The notes: generated by a model not told the origin, from the sequence alone. DNA of 64,000 nt from an uncultured Collinsella sp. (GCA_958370785.1 CATXKN010000008.1:1-64000); one strand, 5' to 3'; shown: positions 33,689-42,020, counted from the first letter of the stretch. Program-made: numbers and translations.

Positions 33689-34771
33689 TTGAAGAAAAGC
33701 AATCTGGGCTATGTGCTGGTGCTGGTCGCCGCGCTTATGTGGGGCAGCATCGGAATCTTTGTAAACGGCATCTCGGCCATGGGCGTTTCGTCCCAGAGCA
33801 TGGCGGCCTTTCGCCTGTTGTCGGGTGCCGTCTTAATGGCTCCGGTCTTGGCGTTCATGGGTTGCCAGGGAGGTGCTCGTGAGGGAAAGGCATCGGGTCC
33901 CCTGGCACTGTTCAAGGCAAGTCCTAAAGAGCTTGTTCCCTGCGCGCTTGTCGGTATCGTCGGCCTCGCCACCGCTAACACGCTTTATTACGAGTGCATG
34001 GGCGAGGTGGGCATGTCCACGGCCTCGGTGCTGCTCTACACCTCGCCGGTGTTTGGCGTCATGCTCGGCCGCGTGCTTTATCGCGAGGATGTGACTCCCA
34101 ACAAGCTCGTTGCCATCGCTTTTAATATCGGTGGCTGTGTACTTGCAGTGACCAATGGCGACCTTTCCGGTTTCCATTTTTCGGTTTGGGGCGTCACGTC
34201 GGGCGTGATTGCGGGCTTTTGTGGCGCGTCGCTCGCGGTGTTTAGCCGGATAGCAACCAAGACGGTTCACCCGCTGGCTGTCACGTTTTGGGGCCTTGTT
34301 TTTGGCGGTGCGGTTATGGCAGCTATCGCGGCTCCGTGGCTGGATGTCGCCGCGGCAATGTCGCCACAGCTGCTGCTGCTGTTCCTTGGCTTTGGACTCA
34401 TCCCCACAGCCGTGGCTTACATCTTATATATGCAGGGTCTGTCCATGGGGCTCGAGACGTCGAAAGTTCCCGTCGTAATGTCTTTCGAGACGGTCGTCAC
34501 CGTACTGGTGGGCATTGGCATCTACGCCGAGCCCGCCGGCGCGATCAAGGTCCTGGGCATCGTGCTGGTGCTCGCGTCCATCCTGATCATGAACACCGAC
34601 TTCTCCAAGCTGCGCAACAGTGTGTTTGTCGGTCATGTTGTTGAGAGCATGACCTTTAAGCCCAACGCGTGGTGGACCGAAAAATCTCAGGACATGGATT
34701 TGTTTAAGGAACGCACCGGCATCGCGTTGGAACCCACCGTGCAGGAAAGCCCCTGGTACTTCGCGCGATAG
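33689..34771 (+). CDS. EamA/DMT-family transporter
   Basis: A 360-residue protein with two EamA repeats and about ten membrane helices (NLGYVLVLVAALMWGSIGIFV at the start; second repeat from about 165). A hydrophilic C-terminal tail of about 60 residues (SKLRNSVFVGHVVESMTFKP and on to ESPWYFAR) is longer than usual. I choose the TTG start because GAGGAGG lies five bases upstream; the in-frame GTG 36 bases earlier has no ribosome site and overlaps the promoter. Its promoter shares the cluster motif. A role in exporting the amine or amino acid freed by deglycation is possible but only inferred. Confidence 0.85.
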   Translation: MKKSNLGYVLVLVAALMWGSIGIFVNGISAMGVSSQSMAAFRLLSGAVLMAPVLAFMGCQGGAREGKASGPLALFKASPKELVPCALVGIVGLATANTLYYECMGEVGMSTASVLLYTSPVFGVMLGRVLYREDVTPNKLVAIAFNIGGCVLAVTNGDLSGFHFSVWGVTSGVIAGFCGASLAVFSRIATKTVHPLAVTFWGLVFGGAVMAAIAAPWLDVAAAMSPQLLLLFLGFGLIPTAVAYILYMQGLSMGLETSKVPVVMSFETVVTVLVGIGIYAEPAGAIKVLGIVLVLASILIMNTDFSKLRNSVFVGHVVESMTFKPNAWWTEKSQDMDLFKERTGIALEPTVQESPWYFAR

Positions 34772-34910
34772 AGGATTGCGCGCAGGGTCTGACCTGGGGT
34801 TATCCAGCCGGCGCCGGCCTACCCGGCCCCAACGTTTCAAGTACGTTAAACCCGTCAACGGTCGATTTTCATCCGCGAACGGTCTTTATACTAATTAGCA
34901 ATATGAGCAA

Positions 34911-34941
34911 CGTATAAGACGTTATAATGACCATAACGAAA
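34911..34941 (+). promoter_or_regulatory. Promoter/operator of the PTS operon A
   Basis: CGTATAAGACGTTATAATGACCATAACG contains a TATAAT -10 box (34923-34928) embedded in ACGTTATA and CATAACG half-sites, just upstream of the AAAGGAGGAGG ribosome site. The leader would be short. Confidence 0.55.
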
Positions 34942-34954
34942 AGGAGGAGGCAAG

Positions 34955-35878
34955 ATGAATCAGATCATTCTCGCATCTCATGGCGGCCTGGCCGCAGGCG
35001 CCAAAGACACGCTCGAGATGGTTCTCGGCGACGTGTCGAACGTCCACGTCGTGTCGCTTGCTCGTGACGACAAGGAGCCCATCACCAATAAGGTGGATGC
35101 CATGATCGCCACGTTCAACGCGGACGACACCGTCTATGTGCTGACCGATATGCTCGGCAGCTCGGTCAACAACAACATGGTCGAGCTTTCCAAGAACGGC
35201 ACGAAGTTCACGGTTGTCAGCGGTTTCAACATCCCGCTGGCGCTCACGCTCGCTATGAGCCCCGTCCCCGTCGAGGGCGCCGAGCTCGCGGCCCTCATCA
35301 ACGAGGCCCGCAACGGTCTGACCAACCCCAACGCACCGGCCCAGCCCGCCGCGGCTCCCGCCAAGAAGGCCAAGGCGTCCCGTCACAGCTCCGGTCCCGC
35401 CAAGATCGTCCTCGCACGTCTTGACTACCGTCTGCTGCACGGCCAGGTCGTCTTTACCTGGACCACCAAGGTTCAGGCCGAGCGCATCATCGTCGTCGAC
35501 AACGCTGCCGCCAACGATGACATCAAGAAGGGCGCTCTTAAGCTGGCCAAGCCCCAGGGCGTGCGCCTGAACGTCTTCACCGTCGAGCGTGCCCTCGCCA
35601 AGATGGACAAGCTCAACACCCTCGGCGAGCGCGTCATGTTCGTCTTTGGCAACACGGCCGAGATGCTGCAGTTCTGCCAGGGCTACAAGCTCGACGCCAT
35701 CAACTTGGGCGCCACCGCCAACCACGACGGTGCCGATCAGGTCGGCGGCAAGGACAGCTCCGTCTTCCTCGACGCCACCCAGAAGGCCGACGTCAACCAG
35801 CTGCTCGACATGGGCATCAAGCTCTATGTTCAGCAGACCCCTACGTATCAGAGCGTCGACATCGACGCCAAGCTGTAA
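34955..35878 (+). CDS. Mannose-family PTS EIIAB fusion protein
   Basis: A 307-residue cytoplasmic phosphotransferase subunit. The EIIA domain (about 1-125) has the phospho-His in ILASHGGLAAG (His9). An Ala/Pro/Lys linker (about 126-148) leads to the EIIB domain with its phospho-His in DYRLLHGQVVFTW. Phosphate passes from HPr to EIIA, to EIIB, to the sugar moiety entering through EIIC/EIID. Genes for EIIC and EIID follow in order. In cluster C the same two domains are separate genes. The adjacent deglycase implies a glycated amine substrate. Confidence 0.93.
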   Translation: MNQIILASHGGLAAGAKDTLEMVLGDVSNVHVVSLARDDKEPITNKVDAMIATFNADDTVYVLTDMLGSSVNNNMVELSKNGTKFTVVSGFNIPLALTLAMSPVPVEGAELAALINEARNGLTNPNAPAQPAAAPAKKAKASRHSSGPAKIVLARLDYRLLHGQVVFTWTTKVQAERIIVVDNAAANDDIKKGALKLAKPQGVRLNVFTVERALAKMDKLNTLGERVMFVFGNTAEMLQFCQGYKLDAINLGATANHDGADQVGGKDSSVFLDATQKADVNQLLDMGIKLYVQQTPTYQSVDIDAKL

Positions 35879-35914
35879 TCAACCAGGCTTTTGCCTGACT
35901 GAAAGGAGAAGGGT

Positions 35915-36709
35915 ATGAATACGTTCATCAGTGCGGTGCTCGTCGGCCTCGTCGGCGTGTTCTGCATGTGGGACTCCCGCCTGCTCGGTCGTCTTAACTT
36001 CGAGCAGCCCCTCGTTGGCGCTACGCTCGTCGGTCTGCTGCTGGGCGATGTGCCCACCGGCCTTGCCGTCGGTGCCGCCGTCGAGCTCGTGTCCATGGGC
36101 CTGGTGCAGGTCGGCGCCGCCGTTCCGCCCGATATGGTCCTGGGCGGCATCGTGGCCGCTGCCTTTGCGTGCCTGACCGATGCTTCCGCCGAGACCGCCA
36201 TGACGATCGCCATCCCGGTCGCCGTCCTGGGTCAGCTCCTCGGCATCGTGTTCCGTTCCATCATCGCCGCCCTCACCCATGTGGCAGATAGCGCGATCGA
36301 TAACGGTAACTTCAAGACCGCCTACCGTATGCACATCTGCGCCGGCTCCGGTCTGTACGCCATCATGTACTTCCTGCCGATCTTCCTCGCCGTCTTTGTT
36401 GGCACCGACCTGGTTCAGGCCATCGTCAACATGGTTCCCGAGTGGCTGTCCACTGGTCTTAACGTTTCGACCAAGATCATGACTGCCTACGGCTTGGCCC
36501 TGCTGCTCACCATGATGATCAAGAAGGGTATGACTCCGTTCCTGTTCATCGGTTTCCTGCTCGCCGCTTACCTCAACCTGTCCGTCATCGCGGTCGCTCT
36601 GATCGGTGTGTGCCTGGCTGTCGTCTTCATGGGCTTCAAGTTCAACGGTTCCCATGCAGCCGCCGGTGTCGATTCCGACTACGATCCGCTCGAAGACGAC
36701 GAAGACTAA
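35915..36709 (+). CDS. Mannose-family PTS EIIC membrane subunit
   Basis: A 264-residue integral membrane subunit with about seven hydrophobic segments. Family motifs are FEQPLVGATLVGLLLGDVPTGLAVGAAVELVSMG and VGAAVPPDMVLGGIVAAAFA. It ends in an acidic tail (DSDYDPLEDDED). The ribosome site is GAAAGGAGAAGGG. It forms the transport channel with EIID encoded 13 bases downstream. Confidence 0.93.
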   Translation: MNTFISAVLVGLVGVFCMWDSRLLGRLNFEQPLVGATLVGLLLGDVPTGLAVGAAVELVSMGLVQVGAAVPPDMVLGGIVAAAFACLTDASAETAMTIAIPVAVLGQLLGIVFRSIIAALTHVADSAIDNGNFKTAYRMHICAGSGLYAIMYFLPIFLAVFVGTDLVQAIVNMVPEWLSTGLNVSTKIMTAYGLALLLTMMIKKGMTPFLFIGFLLAAYLNLSVIAVALIGVCLAVVFMGFKFNGSHAAAGVDSDYDPLEDDED

Positions 36710-36722
36710 GGAGGAACACACT

Positions 36723-37556
36723 ATGGCAACCGCAACCAAGGACGTGTCCCTGAACAAGAAGGTCAGCCAGTTCTTCTGGCGCTCCTGGGCCATCCAGGCC
36801 TCTTGGAACTACGAGCGTCAGATGAACATGGGCTTCCTCTACGGCATGGTTCCCACGCTCGATCGCCTCTATCCGGATGAGTCCGACCCCAAGCAGCTCG
36901 CTGCGAAGAAAGAGGCTTACCACCGTCACATGGCGTTCTACAACTGCACCCCGCAGACGAGCGCTTTCATCCTGGGCCTCTCCGCCTCCATGGAGGAGGA
37001 GTACGCCAAGGATCCCGAGAACTTCGACCCCGATTCGATCAACGCGGTCAAGACCTCCCTCATGGGTCCGCTATCCGGTATCGGTGACTCCTTCTTCCAG
37101 GGCACCATCCGCGTTATCGCCTTTGGCCTGGGCGTTCAGCTGGCTCAGCAGGGCTCCATCATGGGCCCGATCCTGGCCATGCTCATCTCCATCGTCCCCT
37201 CTGTGCTGATCACTTGGTTCGCAGCCAAGATGGGCTATCAGGGCGGCCACGAGTACCTGAGCAAGCTTCAGGGCGGCGACCTCATGGAGAAGCTCATGTA
37301 TGTCTGCGGCATCGTGGGTCTTATGTCCGTGGGCGGCATGATCGCTACGCTGATCGGCGCCACCACCCCGCTGCAGTTCGCTGAGGGCACCGTCGTTATC
37401 CAGGACATCCTGGACGGCATGATGCCCCAGATGATTTCCCTTGGCCTCACCGGCCTTATGTACTGGCTCATCAAGAAGAACGTCAACACCGGTTGGCTTC
37501 TCGTGATCGCCATTGTGGGCGGCATCGCCCTCTCCGCGGCCGGCATCCTGGCCTAG
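36723..37556 (+). CDS. Mannose-family PTS EIID membrane subunit
   Basis: A 277-residue EIID subunit. The start MATATKDVSLNKKVSQFFWR is preceded by AAGGAGGAACACACT. Family motifs include RSWAIQASWNYERQMNMGFLYGMVPTL and VKTSLMGPLSGIGDSFFQGTIRVIAFGLG. Most membrane segments are C-terminal, ending in LLVIAIVGGIALSAAGILA. An open reading frame reading in from the EIIC gene is not the true start. It partners EIIC. Confidence 0.93.
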   Translation: MATATKDVSLNKKVSQFFWRSWAIQASWNYERQMNMGFLYGMVPTLDRLYPDESDPKQLAAKKEAYHRHMAFYNCTPQTSAFILGLSASMEEEYAKDPENFDPDSINAVKTSLMGPLSGIGDSFFQGTIRVIAFGLGVQLAQQGSIMGPILAMLISIVPSVLITWFAAKMGYQGGHEYLSKLQGGDLMEKLMYVCGIVGLMSVGGMIATLIGATTPLQFAEGTVVIQDILDGMMPQMISLGLTGLMYWLIKKNVNTGWLLVIAIVGGIALSAAGILA

Positions 37557-37590
37557 TCGCGACCAAGCGTCTAACCGCTTTCCCCCGGGG

Positions 37591-37665
37591 GCCTGCCTGG
37601 CATCCCATACCCCAGGCAGGCTTCCATTCCCAAAATGCGACAATGGGACAGCCCCTTTGTCGCAT
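37591..37665 (+). repeat. Two consecutive hairpins between EIID and SIS genes
   Basis: GCCTGCCTGG/CCAGGCAGGC (37591-37600, 37612-37621) and ATGCGACAA/TTGTCGCAT (37635-37643, 37657-37665, with GGGACAG in the loop). Neither has a strong T-run. They may lower or separate expression of the downstream SIS gene or protect the PTS mRNA from 3' decay. Confidence 0.6.
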
Positions 37666-37755
37666 CCTCAACGGGCCGGCGACTCGGCCCAAACCACGGT
37701 AACCCTGCGAGCGCCCGGCAATGTGGCGCCGCAAAAATTGAAAGGAATGTGTCAG

Positions 37756-38739
37756 ATGTACGAGATCGACCTTAACCTCCCTAAGCAGATCGTCGCTGAC
37801 GTCCTGTCCAACCACGAGATCCACAGCGTCGCTTTCGTCGGCTGCGGTGCTTCCATGTCCGACCTTTACCCCGCCAAGTACTTCCTGGCCAACAACACGG
37901 ACAAGCTGAACGTTCAGATCTTCACCGCTAACGAGTTCAACTACGACACGCCCTCCTGGGTCAACGAGCACACCTTCGTGATCACCTGCTCCCTCGGTGG
38001 CTCCACGCCCGAGACCGTCGAGGCCAATAAGACCGCCAAGAAGCACAACTGCCCGGTCGTCTCCCTCACCAACAAGGCTGGCTCCGCTCTGACCGTCGAC
38101 GCTGACTACGTCATCGTTCACGGCTTCCACGCCAACTTCGCTGCCAAGTGCGAGAAGCCCGGCTACGCCATCGCTCTTGCTGTCGAGATCCTTCAGCAGA
38201 CCGAGGGCTATGACCACTACGAGGACATGATCACCGGCCTCACCAACGTCTTTGAGCTCTGCGAGAACGCCGCCCAGCACTGCAAGAAGCTCGCCAAGAA
38301 GTTCGCCGAGGACTTCAAGGACGACAAGATGATCTACTTCATGGCTTCCGGTGCCTCCGAGAAGATGGCTTATTCTCACGCCGCCTTCCTGTTCACCGAG
38401 ATGCAGTGGATTGACGCCGCCGCCTACAACACCGGCGAGTACTTCCACGGCCCGTTCGAGGTTTCCACCGAGGGTAAGCCCTACGTCTTCTTCATGTCCG
38501 ATGGCGCTACCCGTCCGATGGACGCCCGCGCCCTCACCTTCCTTGAGCGCATGGGCGCCAAGGTCGCTCTGATCGACTCCAAGGACTACGGCCTGGCTGA
38601 CGCCGTGCCCGCGAGCGTCGTCACCTACTTCAACCCGCTGCTGCACCTCGCCGTTATGCGCGAGTACGGCAACCAGATCGCCGAGGCCCGTCAGCACCCG
38701 CTGACCATGCGTCGCTACATGTGGAAGCTTTCCTACTAA
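37756..38739 (+). CDS. SIS-domain Amadori-6-phosphate deglycase-like protein
   Basis: A 327-residue double-SIS protein. The phosphate loop is FVGCGASMSDL (about 27-37), followed by ITCSLGGSTPETVEA (about 76-90). Glu215 (TEMQW) and His231 (EYFHGPFEV) keep the 16-residue catalytic spacing, and it ends RRYMWKLSY. It follows the PTS genes in the same direction about 200 bases after EIID, so it probably cleaves the 6-phosphate delivered by that PTS, as GfrE/GfrF do in Salmonella. The AAAGGA ribosome site is best placed for the ATG of MYEIDL. A terminator follows. Confidence 0.87.
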   Translation: MYEIDLNLPKQIVADVLSNHEIHSVAFVGCGASMSDLYPAKYFLANNTDKLNVQIFTANEFNYDTPSWVNEHTFVITCSLGGSTPETVEANKTAKKHNCPVVSLTNKAGSALTVDADYVIVHGFHANFAAKCEKPGYAIALAVEILQQTEGYDHYEDMITGLTNVFELCENAAQHCKKLAKKFAEDFKDDKMIYFMASGASEKMAYSHAAFLFTEMQWIDAAAYNTGEYFHGPFEVSTEGKPYVFFMSDGATRPMDARALTFLERMGAKVALIDSKDYGLADAVPASVVTYFNPLLHLAVMREYGNQIAEARQHPLTMRRYMWKLSY

Positions 38740-38773
38740 TCACAAGTAAGTAGACCTTACGGGTTGATTGAGA

Positions 38774-38806
38774 GGGGATGGGGTTTGCGCCCCGTCCCCT
38801 TTTTTG
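38774..38806 (+). terminator. Terminator of PTS/SIS operon A
   Basis: GGGGATGGGG / CCCCGTCCCC stem with a short loop and TTTTTT tail. Confidence 0.85.
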
Positions 38807-38840
38807 CTCTGGGGAGGGCGTGTTCGTCGCCCCATAAAAC

Positions 38841-38885
38841 CCCAGATAAAACCTACCAAAATTAACCTGTCCCTTTTTGGCAGGT
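38841..38885. repeat. GGGACAG/TTTTGGCAGGT element, copy 1
   Basis: It runs from CCCAGATAAAACCTACCAAA through AACCTGTCCC to TTTTTGGCAGGT; ACCTACCAAAA and TTTTGGCAGGT form its ends as an imperfect inverted pair. Near-identical copies are at 40978-41020 and (reverse) 48868-48912. Confidence 0.75.
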
Positions 38886-38900
38886 GGGGAGGAGATGCGT

Positions 38901-39530
38901 ATGATCAAGGCAGTGCTGTTTGACATGGACGGCGTGCTGGTCGATACAGAGTGGTTCTACAACCGTCGTCGTGTGGCGTTTATGGAGGAGAAGGGCTTCC
39001 ACTTTGACGAGATCCCCGATCTTTCGGGGTCTAACGAGCCTGCCATTTGGGAGGCGCTGGTGCCCGACGATGTTGAGCTGCGCGAACGCCTGCGCGTTGA
39101 GTACAAGCAGGTCTACAGCCCGGACCATCCCGTTCCGTATGCCGAGCTGCTCAACGAGCAGACGGAGCCGGTGATGCGTGAGCTGCACGAGCGCGGCGTG
39201 AAGTGTGCCATCGCGAGCTCGTCCTATCGCGAGCTCATTGACGAGCTGGTGGAGATCGCCGGTATCGCCGACGTGCTGGATTACACCATCAGCGGCCACG
39301 AGTGCAGTGCGTTTAAGCCCGACCCCGAGATTTACCTGCGCGCCATGGAAGCGCTGGGGGTGGAGTCTGCTGAGTGCCTGGTTATCGAGGATTCACCTTT
39401 AGGAATCGAGGCTGGCAAACGTTCCGGCGCCCGCGTCCTGGCGCTGCGTCCGCACGAGGGCGTCAACCTCGATCAATCGCGTGCCGATGCCGTTATCGAT
39501 AATCTGACCGACATTTTGGCCGCTTTGTAG
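38901..39530 (+). CDS. HAD-superfamily sugar-phosphate phosphatase / beta-phosphoglucomutase-like
   Basis: A 209-residue HAD hydrolase. Motif I is VLFDMDGVLVDTEW (nucleophile Asp8), motif II is AIASSS, the Lys is in SAFKPDPEIYL, and motif IV is CLVIEDSPLGIEAGKRSG. A helical cap sits between motifs I and II (about 18-85). This is the YcjU/beta-phosphoglucomutase-like subgroup that acts on small phosphosugars. GGGGAGG eight bases before the second ATG decides the start. It lies after the operon A terminator and is probably transcribed on its own. Confidence 0.85.
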   Translation: MIKAVLFDMDGVLVDTEWFYNRRRVAFMEEKGFHFDEIPDLSGSNEPAIWEALVPDDVELRERLRVEYKQVYSPDHPVPYAELLNEQTEPVMRELHERGVKCAIASSSYRELIDELVEIAGIADVLDYTISGHECSAFKPDPEIYLRAMEALGVESAECLVIEDSPLGIEAGKRSGARVLALRPHEGVNLDQSRADAVIDNLTDILAAL

Positions 39531-39627
39531 TGCCAATCCGCCGCGAGAAGCACGGGTTCAAACGTTTTTGGCGGTGGACTGGCTCAATTTGGTTTCGATT
39601 TTGATCCGTTTGGCTTCGATTCGGGCT

Positions 39628-39746
39628 AAGTGAGTAGACTTTTTGGCGCAGGCCGAGCACAATGCATATCTTCCTTTGTAAAACCGCAGGTCACAGAGGT
39701 GGCTGTTTTGGGTGTGCTCGGCAGGTCGCGTAAAGTCTACTCACTT
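39628..39746. repeat. Long stem-loop with AGTGAGTAGACTTT arms
   Basis: AAGTGAGTAGACTTT (39628-39642) pairs perfectly with AAAGTCTACTCACTT (39732-39746), and inside it GCCGAGCAC (39652-39660) pairs with GTGCTCGGC (39714-39722). The enclosed ~50 bases show no gene. The space 39531-39885 holds nothing else that I can identify. Confidence 0.65.
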
Positions 39747-39885
39747 GTAATTTGGGCCTTTGGTCGTGGGGGTTGCTGGTCCCGTTTTGGTTGTCGAGGG
39801 AGGGTGAATTGAAGCGCCCCCGTACGCTCCATGCTACAATCGCGGGCATGTCCCACAACCACATCTGCCTTCGAAAGGAGCCTAC

Positions 39886-40893
39886 GTGGCGAACGCCATC
39901 GATCAGCTCACGGACCGCGTGCTCATGCTCGGCCGTCTCACCATCGTTCGCCGCGCTATTACCGCCGTGGCGGTCACAATTTCCGCCGTTCTCCAGGCAT
40001 TTCTGATCCAGGCATTCATTCAACCCGCCGACCTGCTTCCGAGCGGCCTCACCGGCGTCGCTGTCCTGCTCGATCGCGTTACCTCGCTCGGCGGCGTTCA
40101 CATCGACATCTCGCTCGGTATGCTCGCGCTCAACATTCCCGTGGCGCTCTTATGCTGGAGCGGCATTAGCAAGCGCTTCGTCATCTTCTCGATGATGCAG
40201 GTCGTGCTCTCGTCGCTGTTCCTCAACGTCTTTCACTTCGCCCCGTTTTTGGGCGACAAGATCATGCTCATCATTTTTGGCGGCGTGGTCTCGGGTCTGG
40301 GCGCTGCCATCGCGCTCAAGTCCGGTGCATCCACCGGCGGCACCGACTTTATCGCGCTGTGGGTCTCCAACCACACGGGCAAGACCATCTGGGGCGTCAT
40401 CTTTGGTTTCAACTGCTTTATCCTGGCGATCTTTGGCTTTATGTTTGGCTGGGACAAGGCAGCGTACTCCATCGTGTTCCAGTTTATTTCGACCAAGACC
40501 ATCGACAGCTTCTATCGTCGCTACGACCGCGTGACGCTGCAGATTACGACGCACAAGGCGGACGAGGTCATGACCGCCTATGTTGACCATTTTCAGCACG
40601 GCATTAGCTGCGCCGAGGTCATCGGCGGATACAGCCGCGAAAAGATGTACCTGCTGCACGCCGTTGTCTCAACCTACGAGAGCCAGGACATTATCAAGCT
40701 GGTGTGCGACATTGATCCCGGCGCCGTGATCAATGTGTTCCACACGCTCAACTTTGTGGGCGGCTGGTGGGGCGGTCATGTCGACGAGCCCATGCCCACG
40801 GCCGTACCTGATCCCGACAAGCCCGCGCGCATGGCCAGCAGGCAGGCGCGCCTCAGCGAGCAGGACAGCCTGCAGCAGGACGACGGCAGGTAG
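39886..40893 (+). CDS. YitT-family membrane protein
   Basis: A 335-residue protein. The N-terminal half has about five or six membrane helices with motifs FIQPADLLPSGLTGVAVLLDR and LKSGASTGGTDFIALWVSN. The C-terminal half is a DUF2179 cytoplasmic domain (about 210-290, VTLQITTHKADEVMTAYVDHFQHGISC). A hydrophilic tail follows. The GTG start has a GAAAGGAG ribosome site. The molecular function of YitT proteins is not established. Confidence 0.88.
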   Translation: MANAIDQLTDRVLMLGRLTIVRRAITAVAVTISAVLQAFLIQAFIQPADLLPSGLTGVAVLLDRVTSLGGVHIDISLGMLALNIPVALLCWSGISKRFVIFSMMQVVLSSLFLNVFHFAPFLGDKIMLIIFGGVVSGLGAAIALKSGASTGGTDFIALWVSNHTGKTIWGVIFGFNCFILAIFGFMFGWDKAAYSIVFQFISTKTIDSFYRRYDRVTLQITTHKADEVMTAYVDHFQHGISCAEVIGGYSREKMYLLHAVVSTYESQDIIKLVCDIDPGAVINVFHTLNFVGGWWGGHVDEPMPTAVPDPDKPARMASRQARLSEQDSLQQDDGR

Positions 40894-40934
40894 GGTATTG
40901 GCATTTTGCCGGCCTGGCGCAACCCTTCCGTATG

Positions 40935-40975
40935 AGCCCCTCGAAAGCCTCGCTGCTTTCGAGGGGCTTTCGTTT
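40935..40975 (+). terminator. Terminator after yitT-like gene
   Basis: AGCCCCTCGAAAGC / GCTTTCGAGGGGCT stem with a 5-nt loop and a TTTCGTTTT tail. Confidence 0.85.
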
Positions 40976-40977
40976 TC

Positions 40978-41020
40978 CCAGATAAAACCTACCAAAATGA
41001 AGCTGTCGCTTTTTGGTAGG
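40978..41020. repeat. GGGACAG/TTTTGGCAGGT element, copy 2
   Basis: CCCAGATAAAACCTACCAAA then ATGAAGCTGTCGC and TTTTTGGTAGG. It is the same layout as the copy at 38841, with four or five changes in the centre. Confidence 0.72.
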
Positions 41021-41061
41021 GAGGGTGTATCGTTTTATCAATATGAGGTAACATGAAACTA

Positions 41062-41080
41062 GACGTTATATACGTATTAG
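41062..41080. promoter_or_regulatory. ACGTTATA-type operator before an orphan GntR gene
   Basis: GACGTTATATACGTATTAG resembles the sites upstream of the PTS/SIS units (ACGTTATA plus TACGTAT). It lies about 35-50 bases before the GntR start in an AT-rich stretch, so autoregulation is likely. Confidence 0.5.
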
Positions 41081-41112
41081 TTATTTCAATATTTCGATAA
41101 GAGTGATTAGAT

Positions 41113-41832
41113 ATGCCTGCGCCCAAAAATGCACCGCTTTACCAGCAGATTTACGACGAAATCAAGGATGCGATCGAGAAAGGTGTTTATGCACCCAAGG
41201 AGCGTATTCCGTCCGAGCTTGAGCTAGCCGAGCAGTACGACGTGAGCCGCATTACGGTGCGCCGCGCCGTTGAGGAGCTGTGCTCCGATGGCTACCTGGT
41301 TAAGCAGCAGGGCCGTGGCACCTTTGTCTCCACGCCGCACATCAATCGCCAGTTTCACGCCTCGACGTTGCAGACGTTTACCGCGCTGTGTGCCGGCAAT
41401 GGCATGAAGGCCGGTGCGCACGTGATCGATCGCCAGATTGTGCCGGCGCGCCAAAACGAGATGGAGTTCTTTGGCCTGCAGAAGGATGCGCTGCTGCTGC
41501 ATATCAAGCGCGTGCGTACGGCCGACGGCGAGCCCATCTTTGAGGAGAACATCTTTGTGCCGTTTGACGCTTACCGTGAGCTGTTGACGGCCGATCTTGA
41601 GGACAAGTCGATTTTTGCCGAGGTCGAGCGTGTTGGCGGAATCCCGATTGTCTCGGTTGGCTACCGCACGGTCGAGGCCGTTCGTGCCAATACCGAGCAG
41701 GCGGCTGAGTTGGGCATTGCTCCGCACGATCCGCTGCTCAACCTGCGTGCCAGCTTTACCGGTCCCAATGGAGAGCCGGTCCTGATGGGTAAGCAGTACT
41801 ACGTGGGATCGCGCTACGTCATGGTCATGTAG
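41113..41832 (+). CDS. GntR/HutC-family regulator (orphan)
   Basis: A 239-residue regulator with an N-terminal winged helix (PLYQQIYDEIKDAIEKGVY, PSELELAEQYDVSRITVRRAVEEL, GRGTFV) and a UTRA effector domain (about 85-235). It resembles the GntR at 44132, sharing internal RVRTADG and a VGSRYV end. No sugar gene is adjacent, but the operator-like site before it matches those of the PTS/SIS operons, so it is a good candidate regulator of cluster A. The ribosome site is weak. Confidence 0.9.
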   Translation: MPAPKNAPLYQQIYDEIKDAIEKGVYAPKERIPSELELAEQYDVSRITVRRAVEELCSDGYLVKQQGRGTFVSTPHINRQFHASTLQTFTALCAGNGMKAGAHVIDRQIVPARQNEMEFFGLQKDALLLHIKRVRTADGEPIFEENIFVPFDAYRELLTADLEDKSIFAEVERVGGIPIVSVGYRTVEAVRANTEQAAELGIAPHDPLLNLRASFTGPNGEPVLMGKQYYVGSRYVMVM

Positions 41833-41837
41833 CTCTA

Positions 41838-41926
41838 GTTGCGCGGTTTTCCAAACCGCGCAACGGCTCGACGCTGCACCTTTGGTTACGGCGTTTTACC
41901 AAACGCCGTAACGGCTCGACGCTGCA
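41838..41926. repeat. Tandem hairpins with different stems and an identical 3' tag
   Basis: Hairpin 1 (41838-41864) is GTTGCGCGGTTT/AAACCGCGCAAC and hairpin 2 (41885-41912) is GTTACGGCGTTT/AAACGCCGTAAC. Each is followed by the same GGCTCGACGCTGCA (41865-41878, 41913-41926). The stems differ in sequence yet both stay fully paired. Confidence 0.75.
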
Positions 41927-41952
41927 AACGCTCCTAAGCGGCAATCTGCAGA

Positions 41953-42020
41953 ATGAGCGTGGATAATCTCCCGTTTTTGGCTTGGTGACGGGCTTAAAGT
42001 GGGAGATTATCCACGCTCAT
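41953..42020. repeat. Perfect 20-bp inverted repeat (ATGAGCGTGGAT family)
   Basis: ATGAGCGTGGATAATCTCCC (41953-41972) and its exact reverse complement (42001-42020), with a 28-nt loop. Related sequence appears just downstream (reverse, about 42029-42050) and at 54191-54210. Confidence 0.75.

Noticed and set aside
33689..34771. The DMT gene starting at the GTG 36 bases upstream.
   Set aside because: That GTG overlaps the predicted promoter and has no ribosome site, whereas GAGGAGG precedes the TTG.
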